Positions 21,785 through 35,209 of a stretch of 64,000 nucleotides of DNA are shown here, in pieces; position 1 is the first letter of the stretch, and each line of letters begins with the position of its first letter. The notes beneath the pieces are model-generated. The model ran no database searches and had not been told where the DNA came from. It saw only the letters and a program-made list of their open reading frames with translations. A program made the position numbers and the translations under genes. This DNA comes from Dryas octopetala (lineage: Eukaryota; Streptophyta; Magnoliopsida; Rosales; Rosaceae): the NCBI GenBank assembly GCA_963921425.1, contig OY992834.1:19047923-19111922 (forward strand), given 5' to 3'.

Positions 21785-23274
21785 TATTATTTAGAGTAAA
21801 ATATCATTGGTCCACTTATTTTGGCGGTTTCCTCATATTGGTGTTTGAACTAATTTTCGTCTTAGGTCTATGAATTAATTAAAGGTAAACTTTCATTTAG
21901 TTCTTTTAATTTAACAATTTATTGAATAAAATCTAATAACTTTTAAAATTCTAAATAAAGTCCAATAATATTATAACTATTTCATATTACATAATATTGG
22001 TCCATTAGTTTCAATTTTTTCACACATACCAGATGTCGAACCCTTGACGGTCATTTTCGAGTATTCAGAAGTGCATTTTTACTTCTTCTCAAGCCCTGGT
22101 GTGTCGGCTTTATATTAGATTTTAACTATGAGATTTTGAGCTCTGCATGAGTTTTATTTAGGGTAAATCAGGGATTTCACGCTTGCCTAATTCAAAAAGG
22201 TGTGACAACGTTTTGGAAATCAGTTTATTAGACGAAAAGTGGAAGCGGAAAGGTTTTGGTACGAAAATTGCGATCAATCTCGAAGATTTTGGATCTTGAG
22301 AAATTTGTATTGTGAAATTAGTGGGTTAATTCGGATTTTTGCTATTTCACGAGGATGGTACTTGATTTTGAGTTGATCGAGATGGAGATAATTTGATATA
22401 TAGTAAGTTCCACTATTTGATTTTTCATATTCGTTTTGTGTATTTGGTTTTTCATATTTGATTTGTTTTTTTGTTAACTTGGTTAGCTTTTTAGGCATTT
22501 TTATATTGGAATTGTTTGTTTGTTTGCCGAGAATCTTATGGGTATGTGTACTTTAGGGTTTTTTTTATTGTGGTGTCGTCCTTCATATTTACTTTTGGCT
22601 TGGTTGTTATCGATGTGAATCTTGACCATTTAATTGGTTTCTAAACACATGGGTAAGCTGTACACCAAAGTAATGAACATGAGCAGTGGTAGTTTGCCAA
22701 AGTAATGGACATGAGCATATGCGCATTGAAGTCTGCCAATAAATGAATTTGTTACTTTGATATGCTCATTTGGTAGGACTAACTGATTGATATGATCTTC
22801 ATATAGTGTAGACATCGATATGCTGTTGAATTTCGATTTTGGGTTTTCAAATGTACTATGTTAACATGTGTCATATTGTATTGTGAGTCTGTGATAATGA
22901 GAGTTATTGATAATACATGTACTTGGTTACTTTGTGCAGGTGATCCTAATAGGCTTACTCTACAAATTTAACATGAAGGTGACATTAGTGAAGGAGTTTA
23001 TATGGGGGGTAAGGTCTGCTACTTGGATTACCTATATGTTGATCTTCTATCCTCATTGGATCTCATGAAGGTTGATGAGGAGCTTGGATATGATGTCAAC
23101 AGGGAGATAATAGAGCCTAATAAGATGAACATATACTAAAGGATCTTAACATATATGGGCCACAAGAGTTGGTATATATTGAGTTTGATAGTGTAATGCT
23201 TAGGATAGTTGCAGCAGTAGCACCTCTCTATAGGATTGTAACAGTGTATTACAAAAGCCTAATTCCAGTATAGG

Positions 23275-23607
23275 CACTACTAGAATAACCCCTTTTAGTA
23301 TTTGATATCAAGAGACAAATTTTTGTTAGTCACTATTGGATATTTCATTGAAGACTCTTGTTTAACTGGGTCCCTTTAGTTATCTATAAGGACTAATATT
23401 TGTTGCGTAATTGAAATCCATAATTATGAAGGCCTTTTAATTCCTTAATGTGGCTGACTATGAGTGTCCAAGCAATTTATATTTATTGATTTCATTTAAT
23501 TATAATAAATATGCTTGTGAAATTAGAAGATTAGATGTCTTGATTTCAAATTGACTGACAGTAGGCTTGGTCATTGCCTAATTTGCCTCAACTATTACAT
23601 TTACATA

Positions 23608-23664
<57 letters not shown>

Positions 23665-25130
23665 GTATCTTTCTCTCTCTCAACCCCTATATCTCTCTGC
23701 TCAATCCTTCTGCAGGTGTGATAATCACGACGACCATCATATATAACCCTATATTTTTTTTGCATATCTCCTCCACAACCACAACCAATTCTCTCCCTCG
23801 CCCTTTCTGCCTAGTACAAAACCTAACTCATTACTGAAACAGTGAAACCCACTACAAAAAAGGTTTTTTCTTTTTTCATTTTCCTTTAGGTTTTGATTTT
23901 AGTGTTTTGTAAAATTTTAAGGTTTGTTGATTTCTTTGTGGTTTTATTTTTTTAGAAAGATATATAACTTTCGGGAACATCGCAATCCCTCTCTCAACTT
24001 CCTTCTCCATCAGAGTTAAATGGAAATGAGATATTTCTTTTTCCATCTTTTTTTATTTGGGAACACCAATTGGATGAGTCTTGATTTGAAATTAAGTTTG
24101 TTTAATTTTGTTATGAAACTTTTTGTTTGTTCTTTTTTGCATGGAATACTCAAAACCCCATAGCCCCAAAATTCCAAAACTCCAAATACCCAAAAATCCA
24201 AACACTAGAACCCGAAGAACAAACCAAAAGGTAATTTATTTTTTGTTGATTTGGTTTTTTCTTTTTATTAAAAATTTGGCCGGTGTTGATTTGCTCATTG
24301 TCTTTATATTTTTTATATTTGATTTGGGAACATGAATTGGCAGGGTTGTGAATTTTGATAGGGAAGTTTTTTATTCCTTTTTTTATGAAATTTTATTTTT
24401 GTCTTTTTTTTTTTTTCTGTGCAGGAATTACTCAAAAAATTTGTTGGGAACATGCTTTTGATGGAGACACACATTGACTACGGACATACATTAGTTGAGT
24501 TAAAATCTAAAAGTTAAAACTAATATGTTTGTTAATATTTTTAGGTGCAGGTTTCTTTGTTAATGTTCATGTTCTTTGGGTTTTTTGCTAAGTGTTTTGT
24601 TGATATTAGGCTTTTACTATCTCTGGATTTTACTCATAGCTAATATTGTTGTATATGCAGATGAAAGACTATGGTTATGAGATTACAATTTACATGGGCT
24701 GATCAGAGGCTAGATACAAAATACACTGTATCATTATATATTAATTTTTTTACAGATCTGAATAATTACAAATTTTGAACAATGGGGAAATTGTTGGATT
24801 CCCCCAATTTTTTTAAAAAAATTTGAAAATTTTGCCAAGGGACTGGTGCTCTATTTGTCATTATGAAAAACTTGATCAAGGCACTATTACGTGCAATAAA
24901 TGAAATCTGACAACAGCAGGCCAGCTATATTGAAAAATTGCAGAAAATGAAAATTGTATGAGAACTGATATCTCTCATGTTGTAATAGCCCTGTAGCGAC
25001 CCTAACCAAAAGACAGTCAAGACAATGGACGCTGCATCGTCACTATTGACATAGGAGACTGGTAACAGTCACTTGAGTTAGAGAAGGGGACAATTTATAT
25101 CAATTGATAAAACTAATTATTCTAGTAGTG
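23275..25130. mobile_element. Non-autonomous CACTA (EnSpm) element, 1.86 kb
   Basis: The left end CACTACTAGAATAA is exactly complementary to the right end TTATTCTAGTAGTG. The 3-bp flanks are AGG and AGA (2 of 3 matching), compatible with a decayed CACTA target duplication. The interior has no transposase; it carries a (CT)n run and leader-like AT-rich sequence. It separates the N-terminal exon from the rest of the MURA gene. Confidence 0.85.
23610..23659. repeat. (CT)n microsatellite inside the CACTA element
   Basis: About 25 CT units, followed by shorter interrupted CT runs to about 23700. Confidence 0.95.
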
Positions 25131-27612
25131 AGAAAAGAAGGAGGATGCAGCAAGTGACCAATGAGGATGTTGCACCAACTACCAATGAGAATGTTGGGCA
25201 GGAAATGCAAAAAGATAATGAGAATGTTGCTAATGAAAGTCAGTCACCTATTGTATGGTCGAGCTTGCATGGTCCAGAGAATAGGTTGGAGATTGATGAG
25301 GTTGAAACTTTCAAGAGGTGGGAAACATTATTGACACAAGTATATGTGAACAGGGGTTCTAGCAACATTATTGAAGAGAATGCTGATAGTACTCAACATG
25401 ATGGTTTCGATAACATGCAGGAGGATAATGCATATGTAGGGGTGATGAGCATGAAGAAGAGGTGGCAAATGGAGATGGAAATCGTAAAGATGGGGATGGG
25501 GCTACCAATGAAGATGGGTGATAGAGAAGATGGTGATGAAGAAGTTGGTGATAGAGAAGCTGGTGAGAGGGAAGGTGCATCTGCAGGACGTGATGAGGGC
25601 TAAAGTGATGATGACTTTGAAGTTAGTGACTATGAGTTTTTAGGAGGTGATGATGAAGAAGCTGCGTTTCAAGCTACTAATGAGGATGAAATTATGTTTC
25701 AAGATATTGTTGATGATGAAATAGATCATGCTACAACTACCAACAATGCATGTGACATTTCTGATGATTCTACTGATTCTAGTAATCTATATAACCTAAT
25801 TGAGTCTTCTGATGATGATGAGGGTAAAAAGAAGAGCAAGAGAAGGCTCCCAAAGTTCAAAGTTTTTAACAAAGAGACATACATGAAGAATCCTGTTTTA
25901 GAAATAGGAGAGCAATTTCCATGCAAGACTGATTGTTATGCCTTTATTAAAGAGTAGGGGATTGTGAATGGAAGGATACTAAAGTTTGTAAAAAATAACA
26001 AGATCATGTTGAATGTCATATGTGTAGGGGTCCAAGGTTGTCTATTTCAGGTTAGATGCAATCCATTGCAAGGTGGTTTAGATACATGGGTGATCAAACA
26101 ACTGCAAATTGAGCACCAGTGTACTACACAACCTAATTTAAGGCATGCTGACAATAATTGGGTTACTGAGAAATATGCAGAGAGACTTAGGGATGATCCT
26201 GACTGGTCTTTGCCAAAATTCATGAACCAAGTGAAGAAAGACTAAGGTGTAAATGTTTCAAGGAACAAGGTCTATAGAGAAAAAACATAAGGCACGTGTG
26301 AAGAATGTAGGATTCTACAAAGAGCAGTATGCAAGACTGAAATGCTATGTAGAGGAGTTATTGAGGACTAACAAAGGGTCAACAGTCAGTCTTGTTTCAA
26401 GGGAGGTTGGGGATAAAAGGGTTTTCCAGAGAATGTACATTTGTTTGGATGTATGCAAAGAAGGATTCCGTAAAGGTTGCAGGCAAGTGATTGGGGTTGA
26501 TGGTTGCCACATTAAAGGCCCATTTCCTGGTCAACTGCTTACAGCAATTGGGGTTGATCCAAATAATGGATTATTCCCCATTGCATATGTAGTTGTAGTG
26601 GTTGAAAATAAGCTAGTCATCATGGAAGTGGTTCTTAGAACTCTTTATCTGAGATTTGAGTATTGAAGATGGGTATAAATGGGTATTTATGAGTGATAAA
26701 CAGAAGGGGTTGGTGCCAGCTATAGAGCAATTGTTGCCTACATGTGAGCATAGGATGTGTGTTAGACATCTACACAATAATTTCAAAATGCAGTACCTTG
26801 GTCTTGCATTGAAGAATGTTTTGTTGTTTGCTACAAGGGCATCTTATGAGGCCTAAGGAAAGTAGAAATGAGGAAGATGAAAGATCTAAATGAGAAGGCA
26901 TGGGGTTGGCTGAGTGACAGACCATCAACACAATGGAGTAGATCATACTTTGGGACCCACACCAAGTGTGATTTACTGTTGAATAACCTGTGTGAGAGCT
27001 TCAATAGTACTATACTAGAGGCAAGAGTCCAGCCTATAATTACAATGCTTGACCCGATCAGACAATACCTCATGTTAAGGATGGCCAATAGGATTGTAGA
27101 AGTTGGAAACACTCCATTAGACCAGGATTGTGAAGATTAATGAGAAAAATTTTGAGGTTAGATTTTGAGGTTAGGATTGGTTTGAATACTACTATATGTG
27201 TGGATTTAAGGTATTGGACTTGTACCTGCAGAAGATGAGATTTGAGTGGGATTCCCTATAGTCATGCCATTTCTTGCATTTGGGACAGAGGTCAAGACCC
27301 AATGAACTATATGCATGCATATATATCTCCAAGCCTATGACCCAATGATTTATCCAATACCTGCCATGGAATTTTGGCGAACATCTAAGAGGGGTCCTCT
27401 TGAGCCTCCCTCATTCAAGAAACAACATGGGAGACCCAAAAAACAGAGAACAAAAAGTGCTGGTAAGGTTCCTACTATTCACCCAATTCAAGACAACTCT
27501 AATGCAAATTCTTTGGCACCACCACCACCACTCAAGTTGAGGAGGTTTTGGGTGAATATTAAGTGTAGCAAATGTGGCAAAGAAGGTCACAACACTAGGT
27601 CATGTCCAAGGC

Positions 27613-30384
27613 TGTAACACCCCGAAAATGGCCACGTCACAGTGGCACCCATTCTAGAAATCCTGAGAATATAATACTTCTGCCACTAAGTATCACATCC
27701 CCAAGCTTTTTAAAATGAGATAAACCTATTTTAAAATTTCGTTTGGGTTGGGTCAAAGTATAGAAATTACAGTGGAATGTACTTCTGAATAATACCTCGA
27801 AATATTACTAATAAATAGAAATATAAAACCAACCTGTGAGGGTCATGAGTTTCAAAATACAGATAACCCTACTAAAACATTATGTAGATATTCCTAAATT
27901 AAACAGCAGAGATATCTTAACCCATATCCAGAGTGATTTGACGACTGGATGTGCCAAAAGGGACTAGGACTCTGAAATCTGCATAGATAGAACACCTATA
28001 GCAAAAAACGGGAAACACCACCACAGATCCAAAGAAAAGATCTAAACCAGATAGACAAAAAGCTGAAACTAAAACTGGAACTAACAAGGTATAGATGCCA
28101 CGCCACCAGCCTCAGTCCAAGTCATCATTCATTAGGATATCTGCACTCACAAGAGTACAATAAGGGGTAAGCATCACATACGATCATTGCTTCCCCTCGG
28201 GGGAAATCCCAAGTTATGTTTAAAAATAATATTGAAGGTATAATATATATATATAATTTCAATAAGAGGATAAACCAAGGGGAAACAATGCAACACAACA
28301 AAATATCCACAATAATGATCAGTGAGTAAAACCTTTGATGCTTTCAAACATCTTCTGTTGAAATTCGACATGCGCATGTCAAGTTTAGAATACTTACCTG
28401 CCGACCTAACATGAATGGCCAACTACCCATACCGAAATCCAATCAATCATCGATACGGTAGCGAGAGTATCCATTCTTGGTGAATACCACATAGGATAGC
28501 CTCCCCAGAAGGACATTCGACTAGCCCTTTTGTCAACACCGCCTCATGAGGTTTAAGGGATCGAAACCTAAGGACACCACACTGAGGCATTTTACTTTCA
28601 GGTCGCAATGGTAATCACAATAAAATCCACATAAGTATGCCATACAAAATTCATGCAATACTTGAAAACAATTCTATAATATATAGTATTATCAAAATAT
28701 GGAAAAACCCTATAACCGGGACATGGTGTTTTCCCCCTACATGTTACCAATGTGAAAGTCATGCATGTCTCCAAGTCTAAACTCTCCACACGTGCCTGTT
28801 GGGAAAACTGGAGTTCCAAATCCGACGACAGCTATTAGGAACGTACAAGGCGTACCCCCCGACCTTGTCTGTTGAGACTAGGTAAAATTCAGAGGTTCAG
28901 CACTAGCATAGCTGCTAGGCTTCTATGAATTCTTGATGCAGCATGACCCTGCTCCTCGAGGCAGACAATAATGTCAGACCGTTTGGTTTCTACTAAGGTT
29001 CATTTTAATTTATATAGAGGAGGTTGATCAGTATTCACCTAAACGTGTCCAGATCAATGCATAAGGAAACTGAGGAAGCTCTGACTCAGTCCCCAACGCC
29101 TGTATGTTCATAGACCTGTCTTAAACAACACGTTATTGGGTTTACCACTCTATGACCTCAATATAGTATTTAATTCATTTTTAGTTAAACAGTTAAACAG
29201 TTAAACAACATTTCGTCTAAAACCTCAACTTAAATAAACACATGTTAAAGAAGTTGGATTACGAGCTTACTTGTAGAAGACGGTGCACAGGCAGAACCTT
29301 GGTACAATTAGACTAGCAAAACAACTGAATAAAATAATCTAATTAACAAAAGTACAAAATTTAATAGAATTTCAGCAAAGGGTGAAGAGGTTACCGAAGG
29401 CTAAAAATGAAAATTCTAATTTCTGCAAAACTTCGACTCTAGAGAGTAGGGCTCGGCTCCACAAACACTTCGGCGAAAAAAGCTCGTCAATCGGACCTCT
29501 AAAACTCCACTTACGATCAAAATAGAAAAATTTATATTTGATCTCTAGAGAGACAAAGAGAACAACTAGAGAGAGAGAGAGAGAGAATTTTTAGAGAGAA
29601 GCTATAGAATTCAAAGTTTAGGTGTTAATGAAAGTGATGGTTTTGTGGGGGTATTTATAGGTGGGCAATGGTGAATTTAATAGCTAGGATTAATTTAGAA
29701 TGACTGGCTATGATTAATTGAAAGGATTTAGATCCATAATTAAAAATAAATTAAATATTAAAATAATAAAAATCAGAATTCTAGAGAATTACAATATCCT
29801 AGAAAATGGGCTTTGGGCTTTGTGGGATGGGTTTTCAAAACTTGAAATGGGCTTTAAAAATTTAGTGGAAAGGTACAGCCCAAAAAAGAGAGATGTGGGA
29901 TGAGCTTAGGGTCAAAGTGTGTCATCCAATCATGGTGTGCCACTTGGCACCATGTTTTCCGTTTTTTATCCCTTTTTCAAAAATTCACCAAAAATAGCTC
30001 GAGACTTGAAAAAATTCACTGAAAAATCCTACGGACTTGTCTAAGTAAGTACTAAATATCAAAAGGATCAAATCACCAATTTTCCCCTTTGATAACTTTC
30101 AGAAAATTTGGAACTCCAAATTAAATTCTAGAAAATTAAAATACTAAAGAAACTTTGAAATTTCATAGGATAAATTCTTGAACTCCGAAAAATACGAGGT
30201 CTGCATTATTGGTCTCTTAAAAATAAACAAAACTTTTCCCATGAAGGCATATTACTCAAAAGACCTCTTAGTATTGAAGAAAAACAAATTCCCTTCACAA
30301 AATAAATTATAAAAAAAACTCTAGAATTTCCGTAAAGTCTCAGAAAAATTCTCAAAATACTTTTGGGAATTCCCGAGCTTCACA
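27613..30384 (+). mobile_element. Solo LTR, 2.77 kb, inserted in the MURA zinc knuckle
   Basis: It starts TGTAACACCCCGAAAATGG and ends CTTCACA, with exact 5-bp repeats AAGGC at 27608-27612 and 30385-30389. No gag, pol, primer-binding site or second LTR is present. Excising it with one duplication rejoins the MURA reading frame after the CCHC knuckle (CPR then QIGNSSNQ). A TATA-like TATTTATAGG lies near 29651. The TGTAACACCC start and large size suggest a Ty3/gypsy family. Confidence 0.88.
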
Positions 30385-31468
30385 AAGGCAGATTGGAAAC
30401 TCCAGCAACCAGGTGTGTAAGTGTGTGTTTTATTCTTCAAGCAATTCAAATTAATTTCAGTTTTAGGTGTACTTATAAATTTTTTGTGCATTATCTTTAT
30501 CAGGCCCATGTCCAACCACAACAGGCCCCACACCAGGCCCAACAACCCCAAGTGCAAGTTCACAACCCCTAGCACCAGTTCCACAACCCAAGTCTAAAAA
30601 CAACCAACCAACACAAGGGTAATCACTGTCGATTGTTGATGTTTAGTAGATTTGTGGTTCTTTACTGCCTATTGTTGATGATAATCACTGCCTATTGTTG
30701 ATGTTTAGTGGATTTGTGGATACGTGGATTAATGATTGTTTACTGCATATTCTTTTTATTGCCTATTGTTGCAGGTGACAAGAGGGAGAGGAAGAGGGAG
30801 GGTCCGAGGCAGAGGCAGAGGCAGAGGCAAAGGTAGGGGTAGGGGTAGGGGCAGAGGTAGGGAATTAGTGTAAGCTTCAGCATTGAGAGTGGGAATACGA
30901 GCAGCGAGAATGGGTCTGCGAGCAAGTAGAGTGGCACTGCGAGGAAAATGGTGAAAGCCCTTGCCAAAAGGGGTAGGTTCAGGAATGAGTTAGTGTAAAC
31001 TTCCTGGAGTTGCTTTAGATGTTGGAGTTGCTTTGGGAGTGAATATTTTGAGTTGTAGGTTTTTGAAGTGAATATTTTGACTTTCAGGCATTTGAAGTGA
31101 ATATTTTGGTAGGAATATGCATATTTTGGCTGCTAAAGTAAATATTTTGGTAGGGAAATATTTTGAGTTGGTAGGCTTTTGGTAGAAAATTGCATAGAAT
31201 TGGTAGGAATAAATTGGTATTTTGACTGGTTACAATTCATGGTTGAAAACCCTTTTGGTAGGAAAGTGAACACAATTAGGGCTTGCATTGTAGGCTTGCA
31301 AACTGGTATTGGTGATCAATTGTATTTAAGATTTGTAAAACCTTCTGATGTATAGAATTTTGCATTGTAAGCCCTTTCAATTTCTGCAGTACCATTTGAT
31401 CAATTTAAGTTGTTCAATTTTTATGATTAATTTATTTGGATGTTTTTTAAATTTCATCTAATTTTGGG

Positions 31469-32694
31469 TAAGGTATTAAATTTCATTTTTTAGGGTTCCG
31501 AAATCGAAACACATGTTTAATAATTTTTTTGGAAGATTTCGCCGAAATTTTCTAAATTTTTGAAATTTCGGCGAAATTTACCGAAATTTATCAAAGTTAT
31601 CGAAATTTTCATATTTTCTATTTTCTCCAACTTCAGAAATTCACCAAAAATAGCTCGAGACTCCAAATAATTCACCGAAAAATTCTACGGACTCGTATTG
31701 ATGAGTACTAATTTCCAATAACCTCAAAATTGTCAAATTGCTTTCAAAAAAATTATGAAAAATCCTACTCTTATAATTTAATTATGAAAAAAATAATAAT
31801 CGCCAAATTTTTGAATTTTCATTTTCTAAAATTCATTTCCACACAACTAAACTCTAGAACCACAACCAAAGGTCTAAGTTAGTTAAAATAAATTTAAAGA
31901 AATTTCTAATTCTTTTAAACAAACCTTAAAACAAATTTGAAAAATTTAAGTAACAAAATTACCATAAGCCAAAATTTGGGTTGTTACACTTAGTGAAGAC
32001 AAAGTTTGGCTAGGTGAGAGGCACGAGAAAAAAGGAAGAAAAGATAAAACAAAAAAAAAGACTGAAGAGAGAGGCACGGGGAAAAAAAGTAAGGAAAGAA
32101 AAGAAAAAAAAAAGGAGGGGGGGTTTGGGGCCTTTGGGCAATTGGGCAATTAGAAAGAAAAAAAAAAAGGTTTGAGATTTCGTTTAGTTATTTTTAACCT
32201 TAAACTTTAATACATTTCTATATAAAAAAATAATTAAAAATATCCTAAAGGGCCTAAAACCTACTATCTTAAAGAATATAGAGTATATTGAGTTTAATGT
32301 ATAGATTATAGAGTATAAAGAGTATTAGGGTATATAGAATATATATAGAGTATTAGGGTTTAGATTTTAGATTTTAGTGTATAATTAAATTATACAGTAT
32401 AAAGAATATACTAATTTTGTTTATTCATTATACTAATTTTTTAACAGCATTTGCTCTAGCACGCATTATATTCACCTTAATTATATTACATGAAACCTAC
32501 TATATAATTTGATTTCTTCAATGTTTTTTATCAATTTAGTAAATAATATGTTAAATAAACATATGGTAAAGTTTCATTAAAAAATTTCATATTTTGATAG
32601 CAATTTTCGTCGTTTCTGTCTAATTTTTGTCAAAATTTAAAAATCTTCGAAATTTCCATCGAAATTTCTTTGAAATCCGAAATTTAATTCCTTG
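31469..32694. mobile_element. Non-autonomous hAT element, 1.23 kb (copy 1)
   Basis: The left end TAAGGTATTAAATTTC and right end GAAATTTAATTCCTTG are inverted. The flanking 8-bp repeats are ATTTTGGG (31461-31468) and ATTTTGGA (32695-32702), 7 of 8 matching. Many CGAAATTT repeats lie near both ends. A nearly identical element is at 56846-58086. The middle (about 31635-31988) resembles the 3' part of the solo LTR at 27613-30384 and ends TTGGGTTGTTACA like an LTR terminus. Confidence 0.88.
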
Positions 32695-33518
32695 ATTTTG
32701 GATTACAAAGAGGTTGGATTTTGTTATAAGCATTTTAATGCACTATCTCTAAACTCAGTCATTTTGGTTATAACTCCAAGTAAGGTAGATTCATGCAAAT
32801 GTCTCAAATTCATTTTGCATTATCTAACCCAGCCATACAAAAACCCAACCATATATACACACAACCCATCCATACACATAACCCAGCTATACACACAACC
32901 CATCCATGCCATTGAACTCAGCCATACACATAACCCACCCTATTCTATTTCATCATCATAACCACTATGAAAAAAATCCAAGACATAATCAGACATGTCT
33001 TGAACTTCAGCTTCCTGTTGTCAATGCAATTTCACTTCAACTTCCTGTGCGTCGATTCTTCTATGCAATCCCGAAATCAGCTGCCTAGACCGTGGGCACA
33101 TAGAAGGGTCCAATTAACCACTTAAAAAAATCGTACCCTCTATTTCGCTGCAAGAAAATGGAAAACCACAAATCCCCAATCAATTACTGGCTGAAATCTC
33201 AAATCAATTACTTGCAATAAATTGACAAAAACCAATACTTGTGTTTAGAAACCCATTACCCACACTTTCTTACCTTTGGTATTAAACATGTCTCAAACCT
33301 TCTTCTTAGATTCAAATCAGTCCAGTTCATCCTCCTCACGGCGAGCCGCCCACAATCGCAATAGCTTAATTGGATGAGGATAAGGGCTATGTGTTGAAGA
33401 TGATGAGTTGACTGACATTTTTAAGGGCAGAAGGAAGGGGGAGTTTGATCAATTTTGGTGCTTTGGAGCCCTATGTCTTCGATTAAATAGAAGAAACAAA
33501 GGGCATGACATGTCTTTT

Positions 33519-35209
33519 TGTTGGAAATTCATCATATAAACGCAGGGGAAATAAAATTCATATGATCATGCTTCAAATTGAAATATGATGCAAAAAAACA
33601 TGATTTATCCAAGGAGAATTTGTACCTTGTTTTCTTGATTTAAAGCCTATCAAAGTGTGAATCTACAAGCTCTCCATCATTTGGTTCTTCTAGTCACACA
33701 AAGATGTATGACCTTTAATTAGTCCATACTAGGAGAAGATGGAGGGATTGAGCTCACTGGAGAATGAGACTGCTAGCTTTCTTTCGTGAGTGTGGCTTTT
33801 AGAAATAGAAAGAACATACGTAGAATGAATTCTAAAGGAACTTGCATTAGTCTGAGTGGAAACCATCTTTCCACTATAGGGGGGCCGACCACCTAGTCTT
33901 ATGGACCAAGTTTGTTGGTCCATTTGACTAGGTAATTAAAGTTTAATTAGATTATTAATTAATTAACCCTTTAATGAATTGATAAGCCCATTACCCTAAT
34001 ATTAATTAATTAACCACTTAATTAATTAATAAGCCCAATAGCCCAATGTCAATTAATTAACTCATTAGCCAAAAATTAATTAACCACTTAATTAATTAAT
34101 AGGCCCATCATTAGCCAAAAATTAGTTAACCAATTAATTAACTCATTAATTAATTATGCTCAAGTCCATTTCAAAATCATCCTGCACCTATAGGCATGTG
34201 ACCTTTTAGGTTCCAATTGAATCCCGCAGTGGATTGAGACACGTTCCCAAAATAACCTAATCTGGGTAAAATTAGCATTTTACCTTCAGGTCTCTACAAG
34301 TCAAGATTGACGCCTATCAGAGTATCACAACTACCCGGATTAACCGGAAGAGAGAATAACCTATTCCATCTTCGATTACAATACAATACAATATAGTCTC
34401 TCTATCATCTTATGTTCCTGAATCATGGTCAAGTATGGAATTCTGTCAACCCTAGCATGATCCTTGAGGTCCAACATTTATGTATAGATTACATTTGATT
34501 ATAGAATCTTGTTTCCATGATCTAGTACTCAGGCCAGAGATTCCTAAATCTAGACATATGTTGCCTCTTGAAACATCTCTTCTATTACCAGGAGTGATGG
34601 ATTCTTTGTTGAACACACATATGTCTCCATACGTCAGTGACAATGCTCAATCTGTACCTTTAACTAAACTCTGGAGTCTAGCCTTATGATACAGTCAAAG
34701 CATAGCGACCGAGTGCACAAGGCAACCATGGTGTCTCGAGTCTAAGGACCAATTGTATTATCAAGACTTAACGATTTCCTGTTGACGGGTGTGTAATTAA
34801 TACTCCATGACAGATATTCATTACTTTGGTCACGTTCAGTGAACCATATACTGGCAGCCATGATCTTTTCCTAGTGTTTTTACACCGATAATCTGAGACC
34901 AATTATCCTAGACGTTAGGCAAAGATAGATCATGCTGGTTTTACCGGATTTGATATTGTCCAGATATCAATCCTGCAACCAGGAACAGTTTAGACTTCAA
35001 GTACTAAAGAATTTAAGTATCACTATCCTAACTTCTTTAGGACATTATTCTTTTAACTTGAAATCATGGACCTCTTTTATGCATACACACATAGATTAGG
35101 ATATAATATGTATATGAATGATGGAACTTAAAAGACAAGTTTGCCCGTGATGTTAGAAATATACACAGTATGTTAACTAAAACAATTTGCATGAGGGTAT
35201 ATTCCAACA
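33519..35209 (+). mobile_element. Solo LTR, 1.69 kb
   Basis: It starts TGTTGGAAATTC and ends ATATTCCAACA, inverted LTR termini, flanked by exact CTTTT repeats (33514-33518 and 35210-35214). No internal retroelement sequence is present. The TGTTGGAA...TTCCAACA ends are common in copia LTRs; the strand is arbitrary without internal sequence. A block of AATTAATTAAYCACTTAATT repeats lies at 33940-34160. Confidence 0.9.

Larger units (their letters stand above)
22941..30870 (+). pseudogene. MURA-type MULE transposase, broken by stops, frameshifts, a CACTA element and a solo LTR
   Basis: The N-terminal exon (about 22960-23140) encodes VYMGGKVCYLDYLYVDLLSS and LGYDVN, the PB1-like start of plant MURA proteins. 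After the CACTA insertion, 25145-25950 is an acidic region ending in FKVFNKETYMKNP. Then come the MuDR DNA-binding block (25964-26245, VQGCLFQVRC, IEHQC), the DDE core (GVDGCHIKGPFPGQLLTAIG near 26480, then FMSDKQKGL and CEHRMCVRHLHNNF near 26690-26790), a decayed SWIM region and a CCHC zinc knuckle CSKCGKEGHNTRSC ending at 27612. A solo LTR then splits the codons. The sequence resumes at 30390, passes a GT...AG intron (about 30411-30503) and ends in an RG-rich tail (30776-30870). Several stops and frame changes make it inactive. Confidence 0.85.

Noticed and set aside
30740-30967. Leu/Pro-rich minus-strand open frame
   Set aside because: It is the antisense of the RG-repeat exon of the MURA pseudogene.
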